A DNA stretch of 43,290 nucleotides, from the NCBI GenBank assembly GCA_020426485.1, contig JAGQPY010000007.1, positions 1 through 43,290 on the forward strand, read 5' to 3'. Below the pieces are notes generated by a model. It did not search any database, was not told where the DNA came from, and worked only from the letters and a program-made list of their open reading frames with translations. The stretch's first letter is position 1; the number at the start of each line of letters is the position of its first letter. Positions 1 through 9,393 of this stretch are shown here, in pieces. The DNA comes from Planctomycetaceae bacterium. Its GTDB lineage: Bacteria; Planctomycetota; Planctomycetia; Planctomycetales; Planctomycetaceae. Made by a program: the position numbers and the translations under genes.

Positions 1-1
1 A

Positions 2-52
2 GTGACTACAGAAGATCTCATTAATCTCATGTCGGAACTCGAAATCGAGTAA
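2..52 (+). CDS. C-terminal end of an unidentified protein (partial)
   Basis: An open frame enters from the left window edge and stops with TAA at 50-52. Only about 16 codons are visible, ending in SELEIE. The tail is acidic and Leu/Ile-rich. It lies 193 bp upstream of accA on the same strand. In some bacteria dnaE precedes accA, but these few residues cannot confirm that. It could also be a chance open frame. Confidence 0.35.
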   Translation: MTTEDLINLMSELEIE

Positions 53-245
53 ACTCCCGCCCTTCGAGGTTAGATGGAGGTTCCCGCATCCTGCCATGGG
101 TGTGGAATCAATCGAGACCTGTTTCTCCGTTGGTTCACATCGGAAAGGATGTGGCCGGAACGACTGGTTCTCACCGCTATCGGTCACCAGACCGGCCGAG
201 CATCGCCTCGCACCAACATCCACCCGCAATCTGCCGGAATGTCAT

Positions 246-1217
246 ATGGCCGCTCCACATCAGTTACCGTTTGAAAAACCTGTGTACGAACTGGAATCGC
301 AGCTCGCGAAACTTGAGTCTGAGGCGCAGCCGGGACCAGCGACGCTTGAGAGCATTCGCAGAATGCGCGTGGAGGTGGCTCAACTTACTCGGGAGCTTTA
401 CGAAAATCTCGATCCGTGGCAGATCGTCCAGGTTTCACGCCACCCCGAACGACCGCAGACTGCGGACTACATTGAGCTTGTTTTTGATGAATTTGTGGAA
501 CTGCACGGTGACAAAGCGTTCGGCGATGACAGGGCACTTATCACCGGGTTTGCCAAGATTGATGGTCGAAAGGTGATGTTGGTCGGCCATCAGAAAGGAC
601 GAACGCTGAAGGAACGCAACGAATGCCTGTACGGCTGTGCCCATCCGGAAGGCTATCGCAAAGCTATGGCCAAGATGGAGATGGCTTCGCGGTTTGGCCT
701 GCCAATTGTCTGTCTGATTGATACACCAGGCGCGTATCCGGGAATCGGTGCCGAAGAGCGAGGACAGGCATACAACATTGCGGTGAACCTGCGGGACATG
801 TCGACCCTAGAAGTCCCAATCGTCTGCGTCGTTATCGGGGAAGGCGGTTCCGGTGGTGCTCTGGGAATTGGAATTGGAGACCACATTGCTGTTCTGCAGA
901 ACGCTTATTACTCCGTCATCAGTCCGGAAGGATGTGCAGGCATTCTCTGGAAACACTCAAAACACGCCGACAAGGCTGCCAAGGCACTGCGTTTCACCAG
1001 TAAAGACCTGATGGAATTGGGCGTGATTGATGAAGTGGTCCCCGAACCACTGGGGGGAGCCCACAGGAATCATCGCCAGATGGCAACGACTTTGAAAGGA
1101 TTTTTGGTGGACTCGCTGCAAAAGCTGGAGTCCATTGAAAAGTCGGAACTGGTAGAACGCCGCTACCAGCGGTTCCGACGCATCGGTGTCTTTGATGAAG
1201 GCGCTGTTTCAGCCTGA
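246..1217 (+). CDS. accA: Acetyl-CoA carboxylase carboxyltransferase subunit alpha
   Basis: AccA forms the carboxyltransferase with AccD. It moves the carboxyl group from carboxybiotin to acetyl-CoA, giving malonyl-CoA for fatty acid synthesis in the cytoplasm. The 323-residue product has the family's usual length (about 315-325). It shows an N-terminal helical segment (about 10-55) followed by a crotonase-like core, with DTPGAYPGIGAEERG at about 159-173, GEGGSGGALGIG at about 198-209 and SPEGCA at 226-231. The frame stays open upstream to an ATG at 96, but family alignment begins at MAAPHQLPFEKP, so ATG 246 is chosen; the extra 50 residues look like untranslated DNA. No accD is adjacent. A stem-loop follows 5 bp after the stop codon. 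Confidence 0.95.
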   Translation: MAAPHQLPFEKPVYELESQLAKLESEAQPGPATLESIRRMRVEVAQLTRELYENLDPWQIVQVSRHPERPQTADYIELVFDEFVELHGDKAFGDDRALITGFAKIDGRKVMLVGHQKGRTLKERNECLYGCAHPEGYRKAMAKMEMASRFGLPIVCLIDTPGAYPGIGAEERGQAYNIAVNLRDMSTLEVPIVCVVIGEGGSGGALGIGIGDHIAVLQNAYYSVISPEGCAGILWKHSKHADKAAKALRFTSKDLMELGVIDEVVPEPLGGAHRNHRQMATTLKGFLVDSLQKLESIEKSELVERRYQRFRRIGVFDEGAVSA

Positions 1218-1222
1218 ATAGG

Positions 1223-1252
1223 TCATCGCACGGTTCGTAGCGACTGCGATGA
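1223..1252 (+). terminator. Stem-loop just after accA
   Basis: TCATCGCA (1223-1230) is perfectly complementary to TGCGATGA (1245-1252), with a 14-nt loop, starting 5 bp after the accA stop. No T-run follows on the plus strand, so it is not a classical intrinsic terminator. It may mark or protect the 3' end of the accA mRNA. Confidence 0.35.
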
Positions 1253-1765
1253 AAAACCGATAGAGACTCCTCTGTCGTGGCAATCAGCAGGGCTGACGAT
1301 TGAGCAGCGCCTGCCAGAAGCCCGGAAGTCGTGCTGAATTCCCGCTGTTCCGAAATGGAAAACGACGGACTGTCAGCGACGATTCATGCGTTTGAAAACG
1401 CCATTCCGCGGTCGCCTCAGAGCAACGATCAGCACCGCGGCCTTTGAGGTGGAACATTCAGAATTCGTCCGGCATATCGGACCCACAAAACGCCACGCAT
1501 CAATCAAGTGCGGCGGAAGGGCAAGGAACGATGATGGTCAGCAGGAACATCGCGTCCTGAGAAAGATCACCGTTGAAAAACCAGAGCGTCAATCAAGCCA
1601 TTTTTCACACACCTGCAACGTCCGATAATGTCCGTTATGTTCGGTTAATGCAGAAAAACAGGTGATTTTCTTCGAAGCAAATTTGCATGCATCAGATAGC
1701 GACCAACAATGATGAACGGAAAGGAAACAAGCGACCAGGCTCCACCCAAACTGATCGAGACCTGC
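1253..1765. other. Intergenic region between accA and the CvpA-family gene
   Basis: About 510 bp between two genes whose 3' ends face each other. An 80-codon open frame (1386-1628, +) has no recognisable domain, no ribosome binding site and an Arg/His/Ser-rich composition typical of non-coding DNA. At about 1618-1655 there is a short AT-rich stretch with three similar GTCCG(A/T)TAT-like words in tandem. No other structure is seen. Confidence 0.5.
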
Positions 1766-2944
1766 TCAACGCAATGACTGATTCAGCCGTTGTTGAACCT
1801 CGTAGCTGAGCCGATTCAAAGAGACACCGGCCTTATCCAGCTGGCGAATGATTCGATCGTCCAGCCGCGTCTGAATGTTGGTCTGAGGATCCGGGTCCGT
1901 GGCCAGCATGCTCAAATCGGCATACCAGTCCGCAATAACCGCCTGTTGAACTTCCGGCGGAATCCCTGCCAGATGTTCCTGAGTTCTCTGTACGATTGTG
2001 TTTCGGTCACGGTAGATATCACCGATCTGGTTCAACATTTCGGTCGCACTTCCCTGACGCCCCGTCGAACCACTGGTGCTCTGCTGACTCACGCGTCCAA
2101 TAAAATCAGTGACAATCGCCGGCATCTCAAAATCGAAGGAACGCCCCAGATTTGTGATCAGATTCTGTTTCTGCTCCGGAGTTGCTGAATTCCACTGGCG
2201 CTGAATCTGAGCCCCGAACTGATCGCGAAGCTGCTGAGGCATGGCACGCAGCAGTTGATCCAGCGACGGAGCCGCCGGCTGAGCAGGCGTCGTCGAATCA
2301 GAAGGCAAAGTTCCGGAGTCACCAAAAAGATCTGGTAACTCGAAACCACCCCCCTGCCCTGAATTACTCGTGCCGCCGCCGGAAATTGGGCCACTTCCAT
2401 TCCAAATGTCCGGCAGACTGGTTTCGTGCCCCAGTTGTTCATGAATGGGACGAAGCTGCTCCCGATATTTCACCAAATGATCGTGAAAATAGTCCGGGGT
2501 CAGAGGTTCAATGTTGTCCAGAATGATGCAGGCGGCGTAGCCGGTCCTGGACTGCAGAACGGTCGCCTTCAGCGATTCCGAAAGGGTCACCGCAAAAAAG
2601 GTAATGACAAGACAAATGACGACCCCTTTCAACAGGCCAAAAAGACCGCCGAGATGGCGATCAAAATCCTTGAAGCGAGCCTGCTCCAGCCAACTGTTGA
2701 GCATTCTGGCAACAACAAAAGAGCCCAGGGAAAAGCCCAGATAAAGCACAAACATCGCGATCCAGTGCTTCAACGGCTGCTCAACATTGATCATGTGCTC
2801 AATTGAGGGAGCCAACTTGTCTGAAAACTTGAAGCAAAGAATCAGAGCAGCAATCCATGCCAGCTGAGTGACAAGCCCTCGCTGCGCACCCTGCCACGCA
2901 CAGTAAATCAAGACTGCCAGCACTACAAAGTCGTACCAGATCAT
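1766..2944 (-). CDS. CvpA-family inner-membrane protein with long C-terminal extension
   Basis: The first about 160 residues match the CvpA (colicin V production) family: MIWYDFVVLAVLIYCAWQG at the N terminus, four hydrophobic segments at roughly 4-22, 27-45, 62-85 and 100-125, and the family's G-A/Q-RG turn after helix 1. CvpA proteins are inner-membrane proteins linked to envelope homeostasis; their biochemical role is unresolved. At 392 residues this one is more than twice the usual CvpA length (about 160-180). The remainder (about 170-392) is soluble, rich in Gln, Gly, Ser and Pro, with a flexible Gly/Ser linker followed by helical Gln-rich sequence. The start at 2944 is preferred over an in-frame ATG at 2983, because the shorter form begins directly at the family's first helix. 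A possible promoter lies at about 3003-3031. Confidence 0.8.
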   Translation of the reverse strand: MIWYDFVVLAVLIYCAWQGAQRGLVTQLAWIAALILCFKFSDKLAPSIEHMINVEQPLKHWIAMFVLYLGFSLGSFVVARMLNSWLEQARFKDFDRHLGGLFGLLKGVVICLVITFFAVTLSESLKATVLQSRTGYAACIILDNIEPLTPDYFHDHLVKYREQLRPIHEQLGHETSLPDIWNGSGPISGGGTSNSGQGGGFELPDLFGDSGTLPSDSTTPAQPAAPSLDQLLRAMPQQLRDQFGAQIQRQWNSATPEQKQNLITNLGRSFDFEMPAIVTDFIGRVSQQSTSGSTGRQGSATEMLNQIGDIYRDRNTIVQRTQEHLAGIPPEVQQAVIADWYADLSMLATDPDPQTNIQTRLDDRIIRQLDKAGVSLNRLSYEVQQRLNQSLR

Positions 2945-3002
2945 CGCAAATCGTCCATGACAATACGCCCGCGCAGAACTCACGCACTGAATCGCATCGC
3001 TA

Positions 3003-3031
3003 AGTATAGGTTGGATGCGGCTGCCGCGAAA
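3003..3031 (-). promoter_or_regulatory. Possible sigma70-type promoter for the CvpA-family gene
   Basis: On the minus strand TATACT (3008-3003) resembles a -10 box. A weak -35-like TTTCGC lies 17 bp upstream (3031-3026). The position is about 60 bp before the ATG at 2944. The -35 match is poor, so this is only a suggestion. Confidence 0.25.
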
Positions 3032-3102
3032 AGAGGTCTTCCTGGCTGACGCATCCCGACCGGCTTTCCCAAACCATCTACCGGAGATAGGGTTGGACTT
3101 CT

Positions 3103-3205
3103 GATTCGGGCGAACCCGCTCACGTGGAATCAGGTTTTCAGAGCGACCAACGGAACCGTTACCGAGCAGCAGCTCGAATGGACTGATCTACCGCCTCGTC
3201 AGAAT
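3103..3205 (-). repeat. Dispersed intergenic repeat, copy A
   Basis: This copy lies between dtd and the CvpA-family gene and ends over the dtd stop codon. Positions 3103-3186 align without gaps to 23158-23241, with 65 of 84 bases identical by hand count. A third copy lies at about 18569-18661 in the opposite orientation. In the orientation of that third copy one frame reads FELLLGNGSVGRSE, resembling FEPPLGNASVGRSE in copy B. Function unknown. Confidence 0.7.
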
Positions 3206-3648
3206 GTTTTTTTACTGTCGAGCAGCATTGTCACCGGGCCGTCGTTCACAAGATCGACCAACATGTCAGCCTGAAACGTGCCGGTCTCCGTCGGCACACC
3301 CAACCCTCGCAACTCTGCGACGAAGCTCCGGTACAAAGACTCTGCCAGTTCCGGACGAGCCGCACCGATGAAGCTGGGACGCCGGCCTTTCCGACAATCG
3401 CCCATCAGCGTGAACTGACTGACAACCAGAATCTTGCCCCCAATATCCTTGACGCTCAGGTTCATTTGCCCCTGTGCATCCGGAAAAATCCTGAGGTCGG
3501 TCGTTTTCTGGGCCATCCAGATAACGTCGTCCTGTGAATCATTGACGGACACCCCCAGCAGAACCAGAAGCCCCTTCCCAATCACCCCAACCTGCTCATC
3601 ATCAACAATGACAGCAGAACGCTGGACTCTCTGAATGACGGCTCTCAA
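3199..3648 (-). CDS. dtd: D-aminoacyl-tRNA deacylase
   Basis: Dtd hydrolyses D-aminoacyl-tRNAs (and glycyl-tRNA(Ala)) in the cytoplasm, keeping D-amino acids out of translation. The 149-residue product is of normal family length. It starts MRAVIQRV, has the SQFTL motif at about 78-82 and the [11 protein letters not shown] motif at about 135-145; the latter carries the cross-subunit Gly-Pro signature of the active site. The start codon is TTG at 3648, with a weak GGA about 9 bp upstream. It lies 26 bp downstream of thiO on the same strand and is probably co-transcribed with it. Confidence 0.95.
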   Translation of the reverse strand: MRAVIQRVQRSAVIVDDEQVGVIGKGLLVLLGVSVNDSQDDVIWMAQKTTDLRIFPDAQGQMNLSVKDIGGKILVVSQFTLMGDCRKGRRPSFIGAARPELAESLYRSFVAELRGLGVPTETGTFQADMLVDLVNDGPVTMLLDSKKTF

Positions 3649-3674
3649 GAGTTAATCCACTTCGTAAAATTCGG

Positions 3675-4793
3675 CTATCTGGAAATCATGTCCAGGAGAG
3701 GAACATTGACCCAATCTACAGACTTTACGCAAACCCTTCCAAGCACAACGTTTGTCAGCAATGCAGCAGTCCCGGGAGACATCTGCAGTCCTGAACGGAA
3801 ATGTCCACAGGCGATGCTCAGATTACCCAAATCAGCCAGTCCTCCTATAAAAGGCAATTCGTTGGGTGATGCCGGGCGGAGCCCAGACCAGGATCTTTCC
3901 AAGGTGGCTTGCTCAAGAGCCGGAATGAGATTGCCTGCAAACTCCAACAAACTGGAAACGCCACCCAATGTTGCCCCTTTCTCGTATCCCACCCTTTCTT
4001 CAGTAGAACCAATCAGAATCAGTCCGTCTGGTCGAGGCACCAAATACTGCTTCCCCAGTTCGACGACGGAATGGAAAGGCAATGACGACACGCGAATCTG
4101 CGCGATCTGGCCACGAACAGGAGAAACAGGCAATTTAATTCCAAGCGGCTCCAACAATAGGGGAGTCCAGGCACCGGCAGTGATGCAGACGTGTCCGGCC
4201 GAGATTCTTTGAAGGCCCGTTGTTAACTCAACAACTCGACCTTCATCGCTGGAAAGCCGCACATCCGGACAGTTCTCAAAGAATGTAACGCCCCTCCTGC
4301 GGCATGCCAGCGAAAGCGCTTTGAGGTGTCGGGGGTTTCGGACCTGAGCAAAATCCGGAACAAAAACGCCATGCTGAAATGTTGGACGAAGTCCGGGAAT
4401 GCGAGACTGAAGCCTGGCGGCATCCAGAATTTCACAGGCGATGCCTTCTGAATGCCACCCCCGCGCCAGGTCCTCCGCTGAATCCGCGGATGGGGGGCAC
4501 AATTGTACGGAACCGCATCGACGGAACCCAGTATCGATCCCGGTAAGCTCCTGAAGTTCGGCAGTGAGTCCAGGCCAGAGAGAGTGACTGAGGGCTCGAA
4601 GCTTAGCTTCCGGCGAATCAACGTGCCCCGGGCTTCCGGGCGGCAACATCCCGGCACCAGCCCACGATGCTTCCTGCCCGACTTGCTGTCGGTCGACAAC
4701 TGTGACGGACAGTCGTTCGCTGGCCAAACGAAACGCAGTCGTGAGCCCAATGACTCCGCCGCCCACGATCACGACATCTGATGTATGCGACAT
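3675..4793 (-). CDS. thiO: Glycine oxidase ThiO-like FAD-dependent oxidoreductase
   Basis: ThiO oxidises glycine to dehydroglycine (imine), used to build the thiazole ring of thiamine. The 372-residue DAO-family protein begins with an FAD-binding Rossmann motif, VVIVGGGVIGL, at about 7-17, then SWAGAGMLPPG at about 43-53. Near the C terminus it has the ThiO-typical PRPDGLILIGSTEE, WSGLRPASPNELPFIG and GHFRSGLQMSPGTA blocks. AAGG lies 8 bp before the ATG at 4793. No other thiamine gene is nearby; the partner is dtd, 26 bp downstream. A related D-amino-acid or sarcosine oxidase activity cannot be excluded, and pairing with dtd would fit D-amino-acid detoxification. Confidence 0.85.
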   Translation of the reverse strand: MSHTSDVVIVGGGVIGLTTAFRLASERLSVTVVDRQQVGQEASWAGAGMLPPGSPGHVDSPEAKLRALSHSLWPGLTAELQELTGIDTGFRRCGSVQLCPPSADSAEDLARGWHSEGIACEILDAARLQSRIPGLRPTFQHGVFVPDFAQVRNPRHLKALSLACRRRGVTFFENCPDVRLSSDEGRVVELTTGLQRISAGHVCITAGAWTPLLLEPLGIKLPVSPVRGQIAQIRVSSLPFHSVVELGKQYLVPRPDGLILIGSTEERVGYEKGATLGGVSSLLEFAGNLIPALEQATLERSWSGLRPASPNELPFIGGLADLGNLSIACGHFRSGLQMSPGTAALLTNVVLGRVCVKSVDWVNVPLLDMISR

Positions 4794-5225
4794 TCAAGAA
4801 ACCTTAACCAATGGAATACAAGGGTGGGGCGGTGAAACAAACTTCATCCACCCCGATCTCGCACATGATGTAACCCTGAAACGTTAGCGGCAGCGGAATC
4901 AGATGTTGACCCATTACGATGACCGTCCGCAACAGATTATCGCATTTGGTGTGGTCCATGGACACCATGCAACCTGAGCGGAAGCAGGCAAAGCAGGGGG
5001 ATCGACGGCAAGGATCCCTGCATTTAGACCCCACATCGCAGGCAAAGCAGGGAATACGGCGAAAAGGCAACGTTCTCCCTCAATGAAAGCACAGTTGAGC
5101 GAACCCGCAACAAACCCTGCATTTCGTTTCGGAATGGCCTGATTGAGGCGTAGAATGTGGCTTTCCGGCGTGCCCATTTCCGGCACAAATTGTCCCCGAA
5201 CGCCTGATTCGTTGAGACGACATTC
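4794..5225. other. Divergent intergenic region between thiO and the TPR gene
   Basis: This 432-bp region must hold promoters for both flanking genes. It contains a 6-bp inverted repeat, TGGTGT (4947-4952) / ACACCA (4962-4967), around a CCATGG core, and a 15-bp direct repeat listed separately. Open frames on the minus strand here show no domain and are taken as non-coding. Confidence 0.5.
4984..5052. repeat. 15-bp direct repeat
   Basis: GCAGGCAAAGCAGGG occurs at 4984-4998 and again at 5038-5052, 54 bp apart start to start, in the divergent thiO/TPR intergenic region. A spacing near five helical turns would put both copies on the same face of the DNA, compatible with regulator binding, but this is inference. 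Confidence 0.4.
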
Positions 5226-8200
5226 ATGCCCAATCGCATCCCGAACGAAACTCTCCCCACAGCGCATGAGCTTACAGAGACAATATCGCTCGACAGGAAT
5301 TGGAATGGTCCGTGCCATTCGGCGTTTCGAAAAGCCAGAACAGGAACCTTTCTGGTTTGGCTGCTCACAGGATGGCTGCTCGCGCTGCCGTCATTTGTTC
5401 TTGCAGATAAAGCCGATGACGACTTCTCTCTGGCCGTTGGTCTGTATCGCAATCAGCGATGGCAACTGGCGGCTCAGACGCTGCAGCAGTTCATTACAGA
5501 ATTCCCGGAACACCCTCGGAACAACATCGCCCGTTTGTATTACGCATTGTCACTCAGTTCGCTGGAAGACTACGCAGCAGCTCGAACAGAGCTGTTGCGG
5601 TTCATCGCCGCCAGCCCTGAAAGCAGAAATCTCGCGGATGCGCGTTATCGTCTTGGCGAGTGCAGTTTCTATCTTCGCGATTACCCATCAGCGGTGACTC
5701 AGCTGTCTGAGTACCTGCAAGAGCATCCCAACCATGAGCTTACGCCATGGGCAACGTTGATGCTCAGCAACTCGTGGAACGCCGCCGGCCAATCGCAGAA
5801 GGCGGAACAGAAGATGAAGCAACTGCTGAGTGGCAAGATTCCTGAGCAACTCATTCCGGAAGCGCGACTGGTGCTGGCGAAGTCGCTGCACGGGCAAGGC
5901 CGATTGAATGATGCAGTGTCGGTTTACCAGCAGGTGGCCCAAACAGGGACCGAGTCGCTCTCAGCCGAAGCGATGTTCCGAATCGGCATGATCCGGTTTG
6001 ATCAGGGCGAGTTCAACAAAGCCATCGAAGACTTCGAATTCGTTCGAAAGAATCACTCGGCAAGTGTTTACGCAGACCGCGCGGTATTTCAATTGGCAGT
6101 TTCACACTTCCGCCTGAAAGAATTCACTGAAGCGCTGACTCAACTGGAAACCCTGAAGGAATCTGAAAGATTCAGGGCAGAGCGGCTGCTGCTGCAGGGA
6201 ATTTGCCAGAGAGAACTTGGAGAAAAAGGGGCGTCATATCAGTCGCTGGAAAAGGCCTACGCGCTTTCGGATGGAACCTCCCTGGCTCCTGAAATCCTTT
6301 TCAAGCGCGCACAGTTTGAACAACTGGACGACCGAAAGGAAACGGCCGCTCGCATGTTTCTGGATCTGGCCGACCGATGGCCGGATCATCACCAGACTCC
6401 GGACAGCCTGTACCTGGCAGCCGAAATCTGGATGGAACTTGGCGACACAACTGCCGCCGATCGAGCCATCGAACGACTGCTCAGCGACTTCCCCGATGCG
6501 ACTCAGCAGGCAAGGGTGATGATTCTGAAGGGGCGTTCATTGCTAAGCCGACAGGAATCAGAAGAGGCCATCGAAGTGCTCCGCAAGGCGGTTGCCGAAG
6601 GCCGGCAGAATCCGGACCTGCAACTGGCCGCTCAGTATCACCTCGTTCGCGCTCTGAACCGCCATGGTCAGCATCAGGAAGTCATTGATCTGGTTGATCA
6701 GATTAAAGATCAACTGGTCGAAACAAAGCAGCAGGACTTCCGCGCCGCGCTTGTGGTGGGCTCCATCAGTGGAATCGAACTCGGAAATTATCCCCTTGCT
6801 GAGCAACTGGCGGCAGAGTATCTGGCGACAACTCCGACCGGCTCAAAAGTGACGGATGCCATTGCCGCACACGCAGTTGCGGTATCGCATCAGAATCGGC
6901 CCGGCGAAGCCGAATCTGATCTGCAGAGTCTTCTGAAGACTCATTCCGAGAACCCTCAGACATGGATGGCGATCCTGCAATGTGCGGAGGCATTCTGGCA
7001 GCAGTCGAATTTCGCGGTCGCCGGACGTTTCTTCGAACTGGCTTCGAGTGATGCAGCGGAAGTACAAACGAAGAATGCCGGGCTGTCGGGAGCTGGTTGG
7101 TGCTATTTCCGACTGAACGAATTCCGGAAGGCGAAGGACCTGTTTCAGAAGATCGGCGAAGTCGACCCCACAAATGTCACAACGACAGAAGCCGCATACA
7201 TGAGTGCGATGTGTACGCTGGAATTGGGGGACAAAGATGAGGCGATCAAAGAATTCGAAGCCGTCTACACGTCACTGACCGCACAGACTGAACCTCATCA
7301 GGCAACGCTGAAATACCTGTTGAATTCTGCCCGAACTCTCGCCCGCATACTGGAAGAACAGCATCGTACGGAGGATGCAAATCGCGTATGGGAAGGCATG
7401 ACGCGACAAAAAGGGCTTGAAACTGAAGCGCCGCTGATTCTTCAGGAATGGGCTCAGTTGAATGTCCGCGCGGAGAATTTCGAAAGTGCTGACAGCATCT
7501 ACAGGCGGCTTCTGGAGCAGTATCCGGAAAGTCCGTTGTCGGGTACCGCTCGACTGTTCCTGGCAGAAAGCGCGATGCAGGCCAACAAACTCAAAGATGC
7601 TCAGACTGAGTTTCTGGCCATCGCTGCTGAGCCGGGCTACGGAGATTCTGAACGAGAAATTGCTCTTTATCATGCGATCGACATCAGCGCATCCGATCGT
7701 GACTGGCAAAGTGTCCGCAAATTGTCAGACCAGTTTACTCTGGCATTCAGCACAAGCCCGTATGCGCCGCAGGTTCAGCTTCTGAACGCGGAAGCTCTTC
7801 TGGATCAGGGGCAATATCAGCTTGCGAGTCAGCAACTGGAGTTGCTCCGAGATGCCGTCATCGACAAGAAGTTGACAGACCAGGATTGGACGCAACGCAT
7901 CTGGGTCGTCTCAGCAGAACTCGCGCTCGCTGCGAAGCGATATTCGGAAATCGATGCCATTGCCGAGGACCTGCGGCAAACATTTTCAGAATCGCGTTTC
8001 GAGTTTCAGATTCTTTATGTCCAGGGACGCCGGTGGAAGCAACAATCGCCGCCGGACTTTGAACGCTCTCGAGACTACTTTACCAGAGTCATCAATGACG
8101 AATCCGGGAAGGGAACCGAAACGGCCGCGACCAGCCAGTTTATGATTGCGGAAACTTACCTGCTGCAGAATGACTACGAAAAGGCGGTCAAAGAATACTA

Positions 8201-8399
8201 TCGCGTTTATGTCACTTACCCCCAATCTGACTGGCGGGCACGTGGGCTCTATCAGGCAGCTGGATGCGAAGTAAAGCTTGGTCACGTGGAGTCCGCTGTT
8301 CGAAGTTATTCAGACCTGTTGAAAGAGTTTCCGACATCGGAACTTGCCTCTCAGGCAAAGACCCGACTTCATGAACTCACGGCAAAAACAGAAAGCTGA
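5226..8399 (+). CDS. Large exported tetratricopeptide-repeat protein
   Basis: A 1057-residue protein. After a polar N-terminal stretch it has a hydrophobic signal or anchor segment at about 42-60 (TFLVWLLTGWLLALPSFVLA), then TPR-type helical pairs to the C terminus. Typical repeat features recur, such as ALxxLxxFxxxFPxxPxxxxAxxxLAxxxxxxGxxxxA. The early part (about 65-260) resembles the YbgF/BamD type of TPR (FITEFPEHPRNNIARLYYALS). It probably works as a periplasmic scaffold. The next gene, 115 bp downstream, encodes an ExbB/TolQ-like channel subunit. The ATG at 5226 has no clear ribosome binding site; no better ATG, GTG or TTG lies before the hydrophobic segment. Partner and function are not known. 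Confidence 0.8.
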   Translation: MPNRIPNETLPTAHELTETISLDRNWNGPCHSAFRKARTGTFLVWLLTGWLLALPSFVLADKADDDFSLAVGLYRNQRWQLAAQTLQQFITEFPEHPRNNIARLYYALSLSSLEDYAAARTELLRFIAASPESRNLADARYRLGECSFYLRDYPSAVTQLSEYLQEHPNHELTPWATLMLSNSWNAAGQSQKAEQKMKQLLSGKIPEQLIPEARLVLAKSLHGQGRLNDAVSVYQQVAQTGTESLSAEAMFRIGMIRFDQGEFNKAIEDFEFVRKNHSASVYADRAVFQLAVSHFRLKEFTEALTQLETLKESERFRAERLLLQGICQRELGEKGASYQSLEKAYALSDGTSLAPEILFKRAQFEQLDDRKETAARMFLDLADRWPDHHQTPDSLYLAAEIWMELGDTTAADRAIERLLSDFPDATQQARVMILKGRSLLSRQESEEAIEVLRKAVAEGRQNPDLQLAAQYHLVRALNRHGQHQEVIDLVDQIKDQLVETKQQDFRAALVVGSISGIELGNYPLAEQLAAEYLATTPTGSKVTDAIAAHAVAVSHQNRPGEAESDLQSLLKTHSENPQTWMAILQCAEAFWQQSNFAVAGRFFELASSDAAEVQTKNAGLSGAGWCYFRLNEFRKAKDLFQKIGEVDPTNVTTTEAAYMSAMCTLELGDKDEAIKEFEAVYTSLTAQTEPHQATLKYLLNSARTLARILEEQHRTEDANRVWEGMTRQKGLETEAPLILQEWAQLNVRAENFESADSIYRRLLEQYPESPLSGTARLFLAESAMQANKLKDAQTEFLAIAAEPGYGDSEREIALYHAIDISASDRDWQSVRKLSDQFTLAFSTSPYAPQVQLLNAEALLDQGQYQLASQQLELLRDAVIDKKLTDQDWTQRIWVVSAELALAAKRYSEIDAIAEDLRQTFSESRFEFQILYVQGRRWKQQSPPDFERSRDYFTRVINDESGKGTETAATSQFMIAETYLLQNDYEKAVKEYYRVYVTYPQSDWRARGLYQAAGCEVKLGHVESAVRSYSDLLKEFPTSELASQAKTRLHELTAKTES

Positions 8400-8514
8400 T
8401 CCTTCCTGCACCAAGCATGAATGCCTGTAGAAGCCTGTTCTCAGCCAGCGAGCTGAGTCTACGGCACGGCATACACCGTCGTATTTTTCACTCCGGCTTG
8501 AAAGCCATCGCCAC

Positions 8515-9372
8515 GTGCGAAACCAAATCACAACTCAGCTCATTCTGATTGCCACACTGCTGCTCGCCCCCCCTTCCCTGCCCTGCGCCCGGGGGCAGGA
8601 AGAAGTCGCTGCAGCTGAGGCTGCCGCCGCAAAGGCAGCAGTGAACTCAGCTACGGAGTCTGCAATTCCCGGATCGCCGGAAGCCATCGTGAAAGCCATA
8701 GGCATTCCATTCACCGTGGTCTTTGCGGTGGCTTCAATCCTTGCTCTTTGGTGTGGAATTGAGCGAGTTGTTCTGCTGCGACGACGGCGTGTGATTCCCC
8801 GCGCTTTTGTCGACCGCTTTCTACAGCATCTGCGTTCGGGCACAATGAACAAGCCGAATGCAATTGCCGTGTGTCAGCAGGATGGCAGTCCGATGGCGGA
8901 CGTGTTTCTTCACGCCGTAAGAAAATGGGGAAAACCGAGTGTGGAAGTTGAGCAGGCCATCATTGATGGTGGAGAACGACAGATCAGTCTGCTAAAGAAG
9001 CGGCTGCGGGTATTGAACGGGGTTGCAACGTTGTGCCCACTGATCGGTCTTCTCGGAACGGTCATCGGGATGATTCAGGCATTCAATGACATCGCCCAGA
9101 GTAACGCGATGGGACAGGCAGAGCAGCTGGCTCGCGGAATCGCCATGGCACTGCTTACAACTGCTGCCGGACTATCAATCGCAATTCCATCGCTTGCCGC
9201 CTACATGTATCTGGCTGGCCGACTCGACACTCTGGTGGTCGAAATGGATCGACTCGGTCAGGAACTCGTCCACCTGATTTCTGCCGAGGCACTGCGTGAG
9301 AAAGCTGCCGTGACGGAAGCTGCGATCACTACGACAGGCCGCCGTTCTCGAACCACTCAGACCGCCGATTAA
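8515..9372 (+). CDS. MotA/TolQ/ExbB-family proton channel protein
   Basis: 285 residues, GTG start. An N-terminal hydrophobic leader (about 7-25, cleavage probably near CARGQEE) is followed by an Ala/Glu-rich linker (about 30-55). The ExbB topology comes next: a membrane helix at about 60-80, a cytoplasmic stretch with Arg-rich RRRR after helix 1, and two helices at about 168-190 and 207-232. The family core is visible as [18 protein letters not shown] and [20 protein letters not shown]. Such proteins use the proton-motive force to energise outer-membrane processes together with an ExbD/TolR partner. No ExbD/TolR gene follows: a glycosyltransferase begins 21 bp after the stop. The protein may pair with the upstream TPR protein or with an ExbD encoded elsewhere. 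Confidence 0.85.
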   Translation: MRNQITTQLILIATLLLAPPSLPCARGQEEVAAAEAAAAKAAVNSATESAIPGSPEAIVKAIGIPFTVVFAVASILALWCGIERVVLLRRRRVIPRAFVDRFLQHLRSGTMNKPNAIAVCQQDGSPMADVFLHAVRKWGKPSVEVEQAIIDGGERQISLLKKRLRVLNGVATLCPLIGLLGTVIGMIQAFNDIAQSNAMGQAEQLARGIAMALLTTAAGLSIAIPSLAAYMYLAGRLDTLVVEMDRLGQELVHLISAEALREKAAVTEAAITTTGRRSRTTQTAD

Positions 9373-9393
9373 ACAGATTCGAAAGTAAGCGTC

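Noticed and set aside
1386..1628. 80-codon open frame after accA
   Set aside because: No ribosome binding site, no domain, odd composition, no supporting neighbour. Kept only as part of the intergenic description.
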